Below, piece by piece: positions 35,743 through 45,603 of a DNA stretch of 64,000 bases. Both the position numbers and the translations under genes were made by a program. The stretch comes from Shewanella holmiensis (GTDB lineage Bacteria; Pseudomonadota; Gammaproteobacteria; Enterobacterales; Shewanellaceae). The notes beneath the pieces are model-generated. The model saw nothing but the letters and a program-made list of their open reading frames with translations. It ran no database searches and was not told the origin of the DNA. The stretch spans positions 1 through 64,000 of the forward strand of contig NZ_JAMTCD010000020.1 in the NCBI RefSeq assembly GCF_025370255.1, written 5' to 3'. Positions within the stretch are counted from its first letter, which is position 1. Each line of letters starts with the position of its first letter.

Positions 35743-36684
35743 ATGACCGATTTAGCTGAAGTAAACTTAAGCTACAGTACTACTCGAAATCTGACTAGTG
35801 ACCAACCTGTTATTCAAAATAGCGTAGATGACAAGTTTCAACGATTTATTTTCTTACCATTAGGTAAGCATCGAAGCGCAGAAGGTGGGTTGCGTACAAA
35901 AGGCTACTTTAAAAAATCTTTACCAAACAAGCCGTTAGTTACCATAGTTACAGTGGTATTTAATGGAGCTCAGTTTCTTGAGGAAACTATAAAAAGTGTT
36001 ATCGAGCAAACATATGATAATGTTGAATACATTATAATTGACGGTGGTTCTACGGATGATTCTCAGGATATCATTCGTAGATATGAGCACGCAATTGATT
36101 ACTGGGTAAGCGAAAAAGACTCAGGAATGTATGACGCAATTAATAAGGGACTATGTACATCTCAGGGTGATGTGATTAACTTTATAAACTCTGATGATTT
36201 TTTTTGTACAAAACATATCATAGAGAAAGTGGTAAAAGCTTTTCGTACAGAGAGTTGTGACTGTTTATATGGTGGCAGTCCATATGTTGATGGGGATGGT
36301 AAAAATGTTTTTTTGAAAAGGCCTTTAGACTTTAAACCTCGCTATTTCAAAACATTAGGTATGCCGTTTACCCAACCGACATTTTTTTGGACTTACGAAG
36401 TTATGAAAGATGTGGGTTTATTGGATTTGAAATTTAGAATAGCGTCGGATTATGATTTTATAGCTAGACTATGTTTAAGAGCAAATAAAGTGTTACGTTT
36501 GGAAGTAAATATAGCATCTTTTAGAATACATGGTAATTCTTTCGGCGATCAGAATACTGAGGCGGCGCATAAAGAATTTTCAGAAATTAATAAATCTTTA
36601 CCAGTGAACGCGCCAACTGTTTTATTTTATATAGATCGAATAAAACAAAAAATAAATCAAATGCTGAGTAAAGAGTATGTATGA
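35743..36684 (+). CDS. family 2 glycosyltransferase
   Basis: This 313-residue GT-A protein has an unusual N-terminal extension of about 65 residues before the catalytic domain. The domain begins PLVTIVTVVFNGAQFLEETI and continues with YIIIDGGSTDDSQDII, SEKDSGMYDAINKGL and FINSDDFF, whose SDD is the metal site. This set is typical of WcaA/WbbD-like transferases, and the same motif string occurs in the protein at 41610. An eight-base overlap joins it to the next gene. Confidence 0.87.
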   Translation: MTDLAEVNLSYSTTRNLTSDQPVIQNSVDDKFQRFIFLPLGKHRSAEGGLRTKGYFKKSLPNKPLVTIVTVVFNGAQFLEETIKSVIEQTYDNVEYIIIDGGSTDDSQDIIRRYEHAIDYWVSEKDSGMYDAINKGLCTSQGDVINFINSDDFFCTKHIIEKVVKAFRTESCDCLYGGSPYVDGDGKNVFLKRPLDFKPRYFKTLGMPFTQPTFFWTYEVMKDVGLLDLKFRIASDYDFIARLCLRANKVLRLEVNIASFRIHGNSFGDQNTEAAHKEFSEINKSLPVNAPTVLFYIDRIKQKINQMLSKEYV

Positions 36685-37702
36685 TTTAGTCTTTGTAACC
36701 CACATTCCTGTATTTTACAAGATAAATCTTTATAACAAGATTTCAGAAAAGAAAAAAATATTTGTAATTTTCATTGCAAAGGAAACTGTGGCTAAAAGAA
36801 GTAAAGATTTTATTTCATTAGAAAATGCAACATTTGATTATGTTGTACTTAGTGAACTGGCGTTCGAACTTCGAAATAAATTTCATTCAGTTAGGATGCT
36901 TAGTAAGGTGCTTGCAGAAACCTCATATAAGGAAATTATTGTTTCTGGATGGGATCTTGTTGAATTTTGGGCTGCAGCCTTTCTGAACAAAAAATCTCGT
37001 TTGAGTCTTGCGCTAGAATCAACCATACATGAAAGTAATTTTATTGGTTTTAGGGGGACAGTTAAGAAAATATTCCTTAGCAGAATTGCACTCGTTTACG
37101 CTTCCGGTTCAGCTCACAATGACCTTTTGGATGCTTTAAATTACAAAGGACGAGTCAAACTTACTCAAGGTGTCGGTATTATAAGAAAGCCCCCTATAAA
37201 CTGTCATATACCGTCTTGTGTTAATTATCGTATCGCATATGTTGGGCGCTTATCGGAAGAGAAGAATTTAGATTCTCTAATAAATGTGATTAACCAATAT
37301 CCGAATATTACTTTGGAATTATGTGGAGATGGTCCAGAAAGAAGCAAACTTGAAAAGATCGCTTTAGGAAACGTTATTTTTAGGGGCTCAGTTATGAATA
37401 AAGAGCTCGCTACTATTTTTTTAACTTCTGATTTTTTGGTGTTACCCAGCCGAAGTGAGCCTTGGGGGCTCGTTGTTGAAGAGGCTTTATATTTCGGTTT
37501 GCCGGTAATCGTTTCAGATCGTTGTGGTGTCATGGAAATATTAAAGAATGGAGACAACGCTCATATAATTAGCTTTGAAAACTTCGAAGCAGAATTGAAG
37601 ATGATTTTGGATTCCTATGATGCAAACGTGCAAATTTTTTATGGTAAAAATTTAAATACTCTTTATGCAAAGGATGTATACCAAGTTAATGCTTACTTAT
37701 AA
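36677..37702 (+). CDS. family 4 glycosyltransferase
   Basis: This is a 341-residue GT-B protein. The C-terminal domain is clear: YRIAYVGRLSEEKNLDSLI near residue 185, ELCGDGPER, and SRSEPWGLVVEEALYFGLP, which contains the retaining EX7E donor motif. The N-terminal acceptor domain is divergent. Donor and linkage unknown. Confidence 0.86.
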   Translation: MYDLVFVTHIPVFYKINLYNKISEKKKIFVIFIAKETVAKRSKDFISLENATFDYVVLSELAFELRNKFHSVRMLSKVLAETSYKEIIVSGWDLVEFWAAAFLNKKSRLSLALESTIHESNFIGFRGTVKKIFLSRIALVYASGSAHNDLLDALNYKGRVKLTQGVGIIRKPPINCHIPSCVNYRIAYVGRLSEEKNLDSLINVINQYPNITLELCGDGPERSKLEKIALGNVIFRGSVMNKELATIFLTSDFLVLPSRSEPWGLVVEEALYFGLPVIVSDRCGVMEILKNGDNAHIISFENFEAELKMILDSYDANVQIFYGKNLNTLYAKDVYQVNAYL

Positions 37703-38897
37703 AGATGCAGGGCAAATGCTTCTGCTGTTAAGTGTGGGAGTTCTGCCACCTTTTGCAGGTTTTTTTCTTGGGGCATCTTCAATGGCCTTGGGTATATTTA
37801 TTTTTTTTATACTGCTACTGTTAGTAAAACTTGAACGACTTCCACATATTTTATGTGTACATAAGTCTATTTTTATTTTTCTAGTTATAAGCTTATTTTA
37901 TGCTTTAATTCAGCAAATTTTCATTGGTGTTTGGGCTACTAAAAGTTTTTTTAGCATAGTTGCTTTATTACTTGTTTTTATTATTGCTTATTTTTTATCA
38001 AAAGAAATACTTTTTCAGAGGCCTTTAAACAGAAATAGTATATTCATTCTCTTTTGGTTTCTTGTATTTTTTGCATTTCTGGCGATTGTCACAGATTTTG
38101 GTATTGGCTATTTAGTATATGGGCACAATAAATCAATTTTCCCATTTGGTGAACCAAGTCATTTTGCTTTATTTTTTGGTCCATTTTTTCTCATGATTAT
38201 AGCCATGACAGAAAGTAGGCTAATTAAACTATTGTATATTTTTCTGGTTACAACTTTGGCCCTGCTTATACCATCTACAACATTGTTGATTTACGTTTTG
38301 TTGGCTTTAGGGCTAATGATTCGTTTTTCTAAAAGTTCGATATTTGTGTTTATTCCCCTGTTGGTTGCAGCGATATATACACTACTTACTGATAGCTATT
38401 TTCTATCTCGTTTGATACTTTCAAATGATTCTAAAAATTTAACTGCTTTGGTTTACCTCCAGGGCCTTCAAGATGCTTACAATTCAATCGAGTCAACTCT
38501 TGGTTTAGGTCTCGGTTTTCAGATGTTAGGTACGCAGCCTGCCAGCTTGGCTGGCGAGCAGTTAAAGTATCTGATGGGGGGGGATTACTTAAATAGGCAA
38601 GATGGTGGTTTTTTAGCTGCGAAGATAATCGCTGAGTTTGGAGTGTATGGTTTTTTTATTTTGGTGTCTTATTTAGTTATGTTCTTTAAGGCTTTCACTA
38701 ATCTTAAGAATGGTATGTTTCTTAATTCTGAATATCCCCTAGCTTCAGTATTTAGCCTCTGTTTCATTTATGCAAGTTTTGTTGAGTTTTTTGTTCGGGG
38801 AGTAGGTTATTTTTCTCCTTCGTTGTTTTTTTTCTTTGTTGCATTGTTTTTGCATTCTATGATTCCTAGACAAAGGTGTGTGAATGGTAAACATTAA
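37689..38897 (+). CDS. wzy: O-antigen polymerase Wzy
   Basis: This polytopic membrane protein of about 402 residues has 10-12 hydrophobic spans and a larger polar loop near residues 250-310, the usual profile of Wzy, which polymerises repeat units in the periplasm. Sequence conservation in Wzy is very low, so the call rests on topology and position in a Wzx/Wzz locus. The start is uncertain: in-frame ATGs exist at 37665, 37674 and 37689. An eight-G run (38576-38583) lies in the periplasmic loop region (codons for M-G-G-D) and could slip. Confidence 0.78.
   Translation: MLTYKDAGQMLLLLSVGVLPPFAGFFLGASSMALGIFIFFILLLLVKLERLPHILCVHKSIFIFLVISLFYALIQQIFIGVWATKSFFSIVALLLVFIIAYFLSKEILFQRPLNRNSIFILFWFLVFFAFLAIVTDFGIGYLVYGHNKSIFPFGEPSHFALFFGPFFLMIIAMTESRLIKLLYIFLVTTLALLIPSTTLLIYVLLALGLMIRFSKSSIFVFIPLLVAAIYTLLTDSYFLSRLILSNDSKNLTALVYLQGLQDAYNSIESTLGLGLGFQMLGTQPASLAGEQLKYLMGGDYLNRQDGGFLAAKIIAEFGVYGFFILVSYLVMFFKAFTNLKNGMFLNSEYPLASVFSLCFIYASFVEFFVRGVGYFSPSLFFFFVALFLHSMIPRQRCVNGKH
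38576..38583 (+). repeat. poly-G8 tract in wzy
   Basis: Eight G lie in the wzy reading frame. In an AT-rich gene a run this long is unexpected by chance and may be a slippage site. Confidence 0.85.
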
Positions 38898-40134
38898 ATT
38901 TATCTCCTTCTCTTTCTACAAAGGTGGGGCTGCAATTGCGGCGCTTAAGTTTCATACTATAGCTAAGAATATTTTAAATTACGAAGTCACTACATTAGCT
39001 TCAGAAAATGCAAATAAAGTACATTTTTTAAAACGCCTGATCTCTTATAGTCTTCAATATCTTCAGCGTACTAAGAATCCAATAAAACATTCTTTAAATT
39101 TGTTTTCATACAAAAAAGTAATACTTTTCTTTAAAACAACTTCGCCGACCGTTATTCACCTGCATTGGATTAATAATGATACATTGAGCATTTTTGATCT
39201 AAATAAGATTCCGTCTGGAAGTATTGTAACACTTCATGATGAATGGCTTTATTGTGGTTCAGAGCACTGCTATAACGTCTACGATCAATCCGATTTTTTT
39301 GAATACGGCTATCCTCTGTTTAGACGCGGAAACTTCGGGTTTCCCTGGGACTATTTTACCTGGCGTATTAAGGCTAAGAATCTTTCTGGCCGTTCGGATT
39401 TGATTTACACAGTCCCCTCAAAGTGGATGTTTGATAGGGCAAAGCGTAGTGTTGTATTAAAGGGCGCTGATATTCGTTTGTTACCAAACCCCATAGATAC
39501 AGATGTTTTTAAACCGAATAAGCCAGAGGCAAGAGAACAGTTGAGGCTTAAGATAGGGCTTGAATCTAAAGATTTTGTTTTTTGTTTTGGCGTTTCCGGT
39601 GGTAAAGCTAGTATTCTTAAAGGCACAAGACTCTTAGCGCAAGCTCTTTACCTTCTTAAAGTTATGTTGAATGATGACGTTAGTTGCCGTGTTAAATTTA
39701 TTTGTTTTGGAGGAAAACAAAAGGGGAAAGCATTATATGCAGGTTTTGAAACTATTTACGTTGGCCATATTTCAGCCCCATCAACATTATCGGATATTTA
39801 TTCGGCAGCGGATTGCGTTGTTGTGCCGTCTTTAGTTGAATCTTTTGGTCAGGTCGCAGCGGAGTCATTGGCCTCTGGTACACCAGTTATTTCTTTTGCT
39901 TGTTCAGGTTTGACTGATATTGTTTTGGATAAACAGACAGGACTTTGTGCTGAGGCATATTCAGCTTCGAGTCTTGCGGAACAAATGCGTTCTATGCTTA
40001 CTATGTCCGTTCAAGATAGAGCTCAATTATCTTTAAATGGCAGAAAGCATGTAATTAAGCAATTCTCTTATCCGGTTATAGCTGAACATTATAAAGAAAT
40101 AATTGAAGATGCTTTGAATTTAAAAAATTACTAA
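38884..40134 (+). CDS. family 4 glycosyltransferase (WcaC-like)
   Basis: This 416-residue GT-B protein has the N-terminal segment VTLHDEWLYCGSEHCYN, typical of WcaC/colanic-type transferases, the LLPNPIDTDVFKPN linker and the retaining donor motif SLVESFGQVAAESLASGTP near residue 318. It overlaps wzy by 14 bases. It is probably the last gene of the AT-rich transferase block before manC. Confidence 0.87.
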   Translation: MVNIKFISFSFYKGGAAIAALKFHTIAKNILNYEVTTLASENANKVHFLKRLISYSLQYLQRTKNPIKHSLNLFSYKKVILFFKTTSPTVIHLHWINNDTLSIFDLNKIPSGSIVTLHDEWLYCGSEHCYNVYDQSDFFEYGYPLFRRGNFGFPWDYFTWRIKAKNLSGRSDLIYTVPSKWMFDRAKRSVVLKGADIRLLPNPIDTDVFKPNKPEAREQLRLKIGLESKDFVFCFGVSGGKASILKGTRLLAQALYLLKVMLNDDVSCRVKFICFGGKQKGKALYAGFETIYVGHISAPSTLSDIYSAADCVVVPSLVESFGQVAAESLASGTPVISFACSGLTDIVLDKQTGLCAEAYSASSLAEQMRSMLTMSVQDRAQLSLNGRKHVIKQFSYPVIAEHYKEIIEDALNLKNY

Positions 40135-40193
40135 CTTTTAACGCTAATAATTCAGCAATGAACTTTTTTAATACATATTGATGTGAGAATTAT

Positions 40194-41597
40194 ATGATTT
40201 TACCAGTAATAATGGCCGGTGGTACCGGTAGCCGTTTATGGCCTTTATCTCGTGATTTGATGCCAAAGCAGTTCTTGAAACTAGACGGTGATACCACAAT
40301 GCTTCAAGCAACAGTTCAACGTCTGCAAGGTTTAGACGCATTAGCGCCATTAGTGATTTGTAACGAAGAGCATCGTTTTATTGCTGCTGAGCAAATGCGT
40401 CAAATTAACCAGCTTGATCACAACCTTATTCTGGAGCCAGCGGGCCGCAACACGGCTCCTGCTATAGCGCTTGCCGCAATGACTGCCGTTAAAAAAGGTC
40501 AGGATCCTCTTTTGTTAGTTCTGGCGGCCGATCATATTATTTCTGATAGTGAACAGTTTCGCCAGGTTGTAGCTCAAGCCTCAGAGTTTGCAGCTGCAGA
40601 TAATCTGGTTACTTTCGGTATTGTCGCGACTGGCCCAGAAACTGGCTATGGTTACATAAAGAGAGGCGAGGAAAAGTCAGGTGCTTACAGTGTTCTGCAA
40701 TTTGTTGAAAAGCCTGATTTAGAAACCGCCAAATGCTATGTTTCCTCTGGAGAATACTACTGGAACAGCGGTATGTTTATTTTTAAGGCAAGTGTTTATC
40801 TTGCTGAACTCAAACAGCATCGCCCGGACATCTATTCTGCTTGTGAACAAGCAATGGCTGAAGTTGACCCTGACCTGGATTTTATCCGTCTAAATAAAGA
40901 AGCGTTTTTAGCTTGCCCGGATGACTCTATTGATTATGCAGTGATGGAAAACACTACTAAGGCTGTCGTTGTACCGCTAAATGCAGGCTGGAGCGATGTA
41001 GGTTCGTGGTCTTCGCTATGGGATGTGACAACAAAAGACCAAAACAACAATGTGCATAAAGGTGATGTGTTAAGCGTTGCCAGTAAACACAACTATGTTT
41101 TCGCTGAGACCGGGCTTGTGGCTACAGTAGGTCTTGAAAACATTATTGTGGTTCAGACCAAAGATGCGGTACTGGTCGCAGCTAAAGATAAAGTGCAGGA
41201 CGTGAAGTCTATTGTGCAGCAATTAAAAGGCACCGGTCGTACTGAGCATAGAATTCACCGTGAAGTTTATCGCCCTTGGGGTAAATATGACTCGATTGAT
41301 AATGGCGACCGCTTTCAGGTTAAGCGCATTACGGTGAAGCCGGGTGAGAAATTATCGATTCAAATGCACCACCATCGCGCTGAACATTGGATTGTGGTAA
41401 CAGGTACGGCAAAAGTGACCAATGGTGAGAAAGAAATCTTACTGACAGAAAACCAATCCACTTATATTCCTGTTGGCGTAGTACATGCGCTGGAAAACCC
41501 AGGTAAAGTGCCATTAGAGCTAATTGAAGTACAATCAGGGTCTTACTTAGGTGAAGACGACATTGTGCGCTTTGAAGACAGATACGGTCGCAATTAA
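40194..41597 (+). CDS. manC: mannose-1-phosphate guanylyltransferase / mannose-6-phosphate isomerase
   Basis: This 467-residue bifunctional type II enzyme supplies GDP-mannose for Gmd and mannosyl transfer. The N-terminal nucleotidyltransferase domain has [20 protein letters not shown] and the FVEKPD motif. The C-terminal cupin domain carries the isomerase motif [20 protein letters not shown]+C rises again here relative to the transferase genes, suggesting a different history. The next gene is 12 bases away with an AGGA site. Confidence 0.95.
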   Translation: MILPVIMAGGTGSRLWPLSRDLMPKQFLKLDGDTTMLQATVQRLQGLDALAPLVICNEEHRFIAAEQMRQINQLDHNLILEPAGRNTAPAIALAAMTAVKKGQDPLLLVLAADHIISDSEQFRQVVAQASEFAAADNLVTFGIVATGPETGYGYIKRGEEKSGAYSVLQFVEKPDLETAKCYVSSGEYYWNSGMFIFKASVYLAELKQHRPDIYSACEQAMAEVDPDLDFIRLNKEAFLACPDDSIDYAVMENTTKAVVVPLNAGWSDVGSWSSLWDVTTKDQNNNVHKGDVLSVASKHNYVFAETGLVATVGLENIIVVQTKDAVLVAAKDKVQDVKSIVQQLKGTGRTEHRIHREVYRPWGKYDSIDNGDRFQVKRITVKPGEKLSIQMHHHRAEHWIVVTGTAKVTNGEKEILLTENQSTYIPVGVVHALENPGKVPLELIEVQSGSYLGEDDIVRFEDRYGRN

Positions 41598-41609
41598 TTA
41601 GGATAAAAC

Positions 41610-42359
41610 ATGAAAGTTAGCGTCATCACTGCGACATATAATAGCGCTCGAACGATCCAAGATACACTTAGATCTTTAGAGCAGCAAACCTATCATGATA
41701 TTGAATATATTATTGTTGACGGCGCATCAACAGATGATACGTTGGCGATTATTGGTAATGAAAGTAGCAGAGTATCAAAGCTTATTTCTGAACCTGATCG
41801 TGGTATTTATGATGCGCTGAATAAAGGCATCTTAGCTGCAACCGGGGATATTGTTGGTTTTTTACATTCTGATGACGCCTTTGCTTCAGTTGATTCCGTG
41901 CAGCAAATAGTTAATACGTTTGTACAGGATGAGAAAGATGCAGTTTATGGCGACTTACAATACGTTTCAGCTGATGATACTAGCAAAGTGATTCGTTTAT
42001 GGAAGAGTGGGGATTACTCTAGAAACAAGTTAAAGAGTGGCTGGATGCCTCCTCATCCTACTTTTTATATGAAACGCGAGTGTTATGAAAAGTTAGGTGT
42101 CTTTGATTTAAGTTATAAAATTGCGAGTGATTACGATTCTTTGCTCAGGTATTTATGGGGGGGGCATGTCACTATGTCCTATTGTGAGCATGTATTGATA
42201 AAAATGAGAGTGGGTGGCGCGAGCAATCGTAGCTTGAAAAATATTTGGCTCAAGTCTTGTGAAGACAGTAGAGCGTTAAAAAATAGTGGTCTTGCAGTAA
42301 TACCAGCTTTATTTTGGAAAAATTTTTCTAAAATTCCTCAATTTATATTTAAGTCTTAA
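41610..42359 (+). CDS. family 2 glycosyltransferase with poly-G tract
   Basis: This 249-residue WcaA-like GT-A protein has KVSVITATYNSARTIQDTL, YIIVDGASTDDTLAII, SEPDRGIYDALNKGI and FLHSDDAF, the full catalytic set. It lies between manC and manB, as a glycosyltransferase does in several Yersinia and E. coli clusters. An eight-G run (42157-42164, codons W-G-G) in the last quarter is a possible slippage site. Confidence 0.88.
   Translation: MKVSVITATYNSARTIQDTLRSLEQQTYHDIEYIIVDGASTDDTLAIIGNESSRVSKLISEPDRGIYDALNKGILAATGDIVGFLHSDDAFASVDSVQQIVNTFVQDEKDAVYGDLQYVSADDTSKVIRLWKSGDYSRNKLKSGWMPPHPTFYMKRECYEKLGVFDLSYKIASDYDSLLRYLWGGHVTMSYCEHVLIKMRVGGASNRSLKNIWLKSCEDSRALKNSGLAVIPALFWKNFSKIPQFIFKS
42157..42164 (+). 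repeat. poly-G8 tract in glycosyltransferase gene
   Basis: Eight G in frame near codon 184 of the transferase. This is the third long G run in the locus. Confidence 0.85.
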
Positions 42360-42378
42360 ATAAATGAACAAGGTACTC

Positions 42379-43806
42379 ATGCTGAATACAAGAGAAATCA
42401 TCACTAGAAGTAATATCGCTTTCGGAACAAGTGGTGCGCGCGGCTTAGTGACGGACTTTAAACCTGAAGTATGTGCGGCATTTACTTTGGCATTTATCCA
42501 AGTGATGCAGCAACACTTTACTTTTACACGACTGGCATTAGCGATTGATAACCGCCCCAGTAGTCCTGAGATTGCGACCGCTTGTATTGCGGCAGCAAAG
42601 TCTGCTGGAATCGAAGTGGATTATTACGGCGTTATCCCAACGCCTGCGCTTGCTGTGACGTCTATGGCGGATAATATTCCGGCCATTATGGTTACAGGAA
42701 GCCATATTCCATTTGATAGAAACGGTCTTAAATTTTATCGCCCTGATGGTGAAATCAGCAAAGCAGATGAGCTAGCGATTTTGGCGGTTGATGCCACGTT
42801 GCCAGCGTTAACCAGTAAAGGTTTACCAAATGCATCTATGCGCGCAGCAGAGGCTTATATTGCTCGATATTTAGATTTATACGACGCAAACCTGCTTAGC
42901 GGTAAGCGCATTGGTATTTATGAGCACTCCAGTGCGGGGCGTGATTTATACGCTAGCTTATTTGAGCAATTAGGGGCAACGGTCGTGAGCCTCGGTCGCA
43001 GTGACAGCTTTGTGCCGATTGATACCGAAGCCGTTGCTTTAGCAGATATTGAAATGGCACAAGCTTGGCAAAAAGTGCACCAATTAGATGCGCTATTTTC
43101 TACCGATGGCGATGGCGATAGACCACTGCTATCTGATGAAACAGGCACTTATTTGCGTGGCGATATTCTTTGTTTACTTGCCGCTAAAAGTTTAAATATT
43201 GATGCGCTAGCAGTCCCTGTTAGTTGTAACTCGGCTATTGAGGCATGTGGTGCATTTAAACAAGTTGAGCGTACGCAAATTGGCTCGCCTTATGTGATAG
43301 CGGCATTTGATGGCTTGCAACAATCAAGCGCTCGCGTAGCTGGTTTTGAAGCCAATGGCGGCTTTTTATTAGGTTCAGATATTGATGTTAATGGTGTTTT
43401 GCTTAAAGCGTTGCCAACTCGTGATGCAATATTACCTGTGTTAGCGGTTTTATCCATGGCCGGTAAAGGCTCTATTTCGGATTTAGTTGAGAATCTTCCA
43501 CATATCTATACTGCAAGTGATCGCATTCAGAACTTTTCCAGAGATAAAAGTTTACTTATTATAGGACAAGGTCTACAAAATCCCCAACAATTATTATTAC
43601 AACTATATATGGGGACATTTGAACTTATCAAGACAGATGTTACTGATGGTTTACGCATGACGTTTGGTAATGGTGAGGTGGTTCATTTACGTCCTTCTGG
43701 TAACGCGCCAGAACTTCGTTGTTATGCAGAATCAGATTCTGTTGAGCGTGCAAAGTTATTAGTGGCGTTGGTGCTTAAGGCTATTGAAAATTCAAATAGT
43801 CAATGA
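42379..43806 (+). CDS. manB: phosphomannomutase ManB
   Basis: This enzyme interconverts mannose-6-phosphate and mannose-1-phosphate for GDP-mannose synthesis. The 475-residue alpha-D-phosphohexomutase has the start segment FGTSGARGLVTDF, the phosphoserine loop TGSHIPFDRNGLKF near residue 98, the metal loop STDGDGDRPLLSD, the sugar loop GFEANGGF and the phosphate loop RPSGNAPELRCYAES. The start at 42379 has AAGG five bases upstream; an ATG at 42364 would add five residues. Its 3' end is duplicated, diverged, at 45.3 kb. Confidence 0.93.
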   Translation: MLNTREIITRSNIAFGTSGARGLVTDFKPEVCAAFTLAFIQVMQQHFTFTRLALAIDNRPSSPEIATACIAAAKSAGIEVDYYGVIPTPALAVTSMADNIPAIMVTGSHIPFDRNGLKFYRPDGEISKADELAILAVDATLPALTSKGLPNASMRAAEAYIARYLDLYDANLLSGKRIGIYEHSSAGRDLYASLFEQLGATVVSLGRSDSFVPIDTEAVALADIEMAQAWQKVHQLDALFSTDGDGDRPLLSDETGTYLRGDILCLLAAKSLNIDALAVPVSCNSAIEACGAFKQVERTQIGSPYVIAAFDGLQQSSARVAGFEANGGFLLGSDIDVNGVLLKALPTRDAILPVLAVLSMAGKGSISDLVENLPHIYTASDRIQNFSRDKSLLIIGQGLQNPQQLLLQLYMGTFELIKTDVTDGLRMTFGNGEVVHLRPSGNAPELRCYAESDSVERAKLLVALVLKAIENSNSQ

Positions 43807-44051
43807 CTATCCCGTATTACTTACATAAGAAAGGGTTAATTGGTGCCGCTCTGTGCATTGAAGAGCAAGGCTGCGATGCGGTACTCGAAGAAGATGAGTG
43901 GAGACTATTGATGCGGACTACCGATACTAAACAAACGGGCATTGCAAGTTGGGGGGCGATTTGGGAAGGCTGGAATACCCTACAATTCCATGCTGTGGGT
44001 TATCGAATGGCGAAAACATGTTGGCTAATAGTGAGTGCTTATGAGTTCTAA
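43803..44051 (+). CDS. hypothetical 82-residue protein coupled to manB
   Basis: The start overlaps the manB stop in an ATGA arrangement and the end overlaps the next gene by 11 bases, which argues for a translated ORF. The protein is rich in Trp, Cys and acidic residues (DAVLEEDEWRLLMRTTD, SWGAIWEGWN) and has no signal peptide or clear membrane span. I do not recognise it. It may be the stump of a longer gene displaced by the acyltransferase insertion. A six-G run lies at 43951-43956. Confidence 0.5.
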   Translation: MTIPYYLHKKGLIGAALCIEEQGCDAVLEEDEWRLLMRTTDTKQTGIASWGAIWEGWNTLQFHAVGYRMAKTCWLIVSAYEF

Positions 44052-45190
44052 ACAACAGAATGGTAGTATAGGAGCGCCTGTTAATTTTAGGAATGATATC
44101 AATGGATTAAGAGCGATAGCTGTTTTGGCTGTAGTTATTTTTCATTTTAAACCAGATTTAGTTCCTGGAGGTTTTGCTGGGGTTGACGTATTTTTTGTCA
44201 TCTCTGGCTATCTTATGACACGCATCATTTTTAAAGGATTGGAAAATGATACATTCAACTTAATAAAATTTTACATCGACCGTGCAAATAGAATTATCCC
44301 AGCACTTGCGTTTCTATGCTTAATAGTCTTGGTTTTTGGTTGGTATAATTTATCACCGATAGATTACAAATCCTTAGGAAAGCATGTAACAAGTAGTGTC
44401 AGTTTCGTATCCAATATGATTTATTGGAGAGAATCTGGTTACTTTGATAGTGAATCACACAGCAAATGGTTACTACATACGTGGTCACTTTCTGTTGAAT
44501 GGCAGTTTTACATTATATACCCTTTAATACTGATTACTATTAAAAGGCTATTTAGTATAAATACATGTAAAACAATAATAACTCTAGTCACACTAGTTGG
44601 ATTTGTTACCAGTGTTTTCATTACATTAAAATGGCCTGACAGTGCCTACTACCTTTTGCCAACAAGGGCGTGGGAGATGCTAGCTGGAGCATTAACCTGC
44701 ATTTACCCGTTAAGTACCTCACCGTTCAAGAAGTGCCATTGAATCAAACTTAATAAAAAATGCTGATTATATATTCTTATCTCAAAAATGGAGAGCTAGC
44801 ACATTACCGTATATTGGTGATTCATTAGAAAAACTTAGCCAGATAACGAATGCAAAGATAACAATAGTAGGAAATAAAGATATTATATCAAAAAAATCTT
44901 CTGATATTATTTTCATTGCTTACAAAGAAAGGGAAAGTGAAAACCAAATTGCATCTCTATTTATAGATAAAAGCAGAGTTAACATTAGTTATGAAATAGA
45001 AAAAATAACTCAAAAACATAAATGCAACTTCATTAACATGTCAGAAATTATTTGCTCAAAGTATAATTGTTTAGTTACTTTTGAAAATGAAATTATCTTT
45101 CATGATTTATACCACTTAACCCCAACAGGAGCTAAGCATTTAGCTTTTAAACTTAATGACGTTATTCTTAAAAGTTTAGATTTACTCTGA
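44041..45190 (+). pseudogene. acyltransferase 3 / SGNH fusion gene with internal deletion
   Basis: The first 233 codons encode the N-terminal part of an OafA-like acyltransferase 3 membrane domain: FRNDINGLRAIAVLAVVIFHF, FFVISGYLMT, HTWSLSVEWQFYI. The frame then stops at 44742. From about 44725 another frame is open to 45190 and encodes the end of an SGNH domain, with the terminal catalytic D-x-x-H motif (FHDLYHLTPTGA). Intact OafA/SGNH fusions have about 620-660 residues, so several hundred codons between the halves are missing and the halves are out of frame. Very AT-rich; likely acquired, then decayed. Confidence 0.8.
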
Positions 45191-45234
45191 TGTCCATATT
45201 TACCGTCATGTATAAGCAGAGCGGGGGCAGGAGC

Positions 45235-45498
45235 TGTCTCTTGATCAGAACTCATAAGCTCTCAGCATCAGCCATTGACCCTAAGGGCTTGTTACCAAAG
45301 TGTGGTTTAAGCGCTTTTGATATTGTGAGTATGGATAGTACTGATGGCTTACGCTTAAGACTTGATAATGGCGATGTTGTGCATTTACGTCCATCAGGTA
45401 ATGCTCCTGAGTTACGTTGTTATGCTGAGTCAATGTCAGTGGTACCAGCAACTTCGCTCGTTGAGTTAGTTTTGAGTTCGCTTACTAATCTCAAATAG
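45235..45498 (+). pseudogene. 3' fragment of a second manB
   Basis: The encoded HKLSASAID...STDGLRLRLDNG and RPSGNAPELRCYAES segments parallel the last part of the intact manB at 42379-43806. Identity is only partial at DNA level (many third-position changes), so this is a relic of an older or different manB, not a recent duplication. It lies directly after the decayed acyltransferase and before the terminator. Confidence 0.8.
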
Positions 45499-45560
45499 TG
45501 GTCATTTGTATTAGGACTATTTTTTTATTAATAGAACGATCAACAGCTTGCAAAAAGGGT

Positions 45561-45603
45561 GAGACAAATTTGAGACGCATTTCAAATTTCGTCTCATTTT
45601 TTT
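45561..45603 (+). terminator. terminator at end of O-antigen locus
   Basis: TGAGACG (45571) and CGTCTCA (45590) pair, and an alternative longer stem starts at GAGAC (45561). Seven T follow directly. It lies about 60 bases past the manB relic. Confidence 0.82.
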
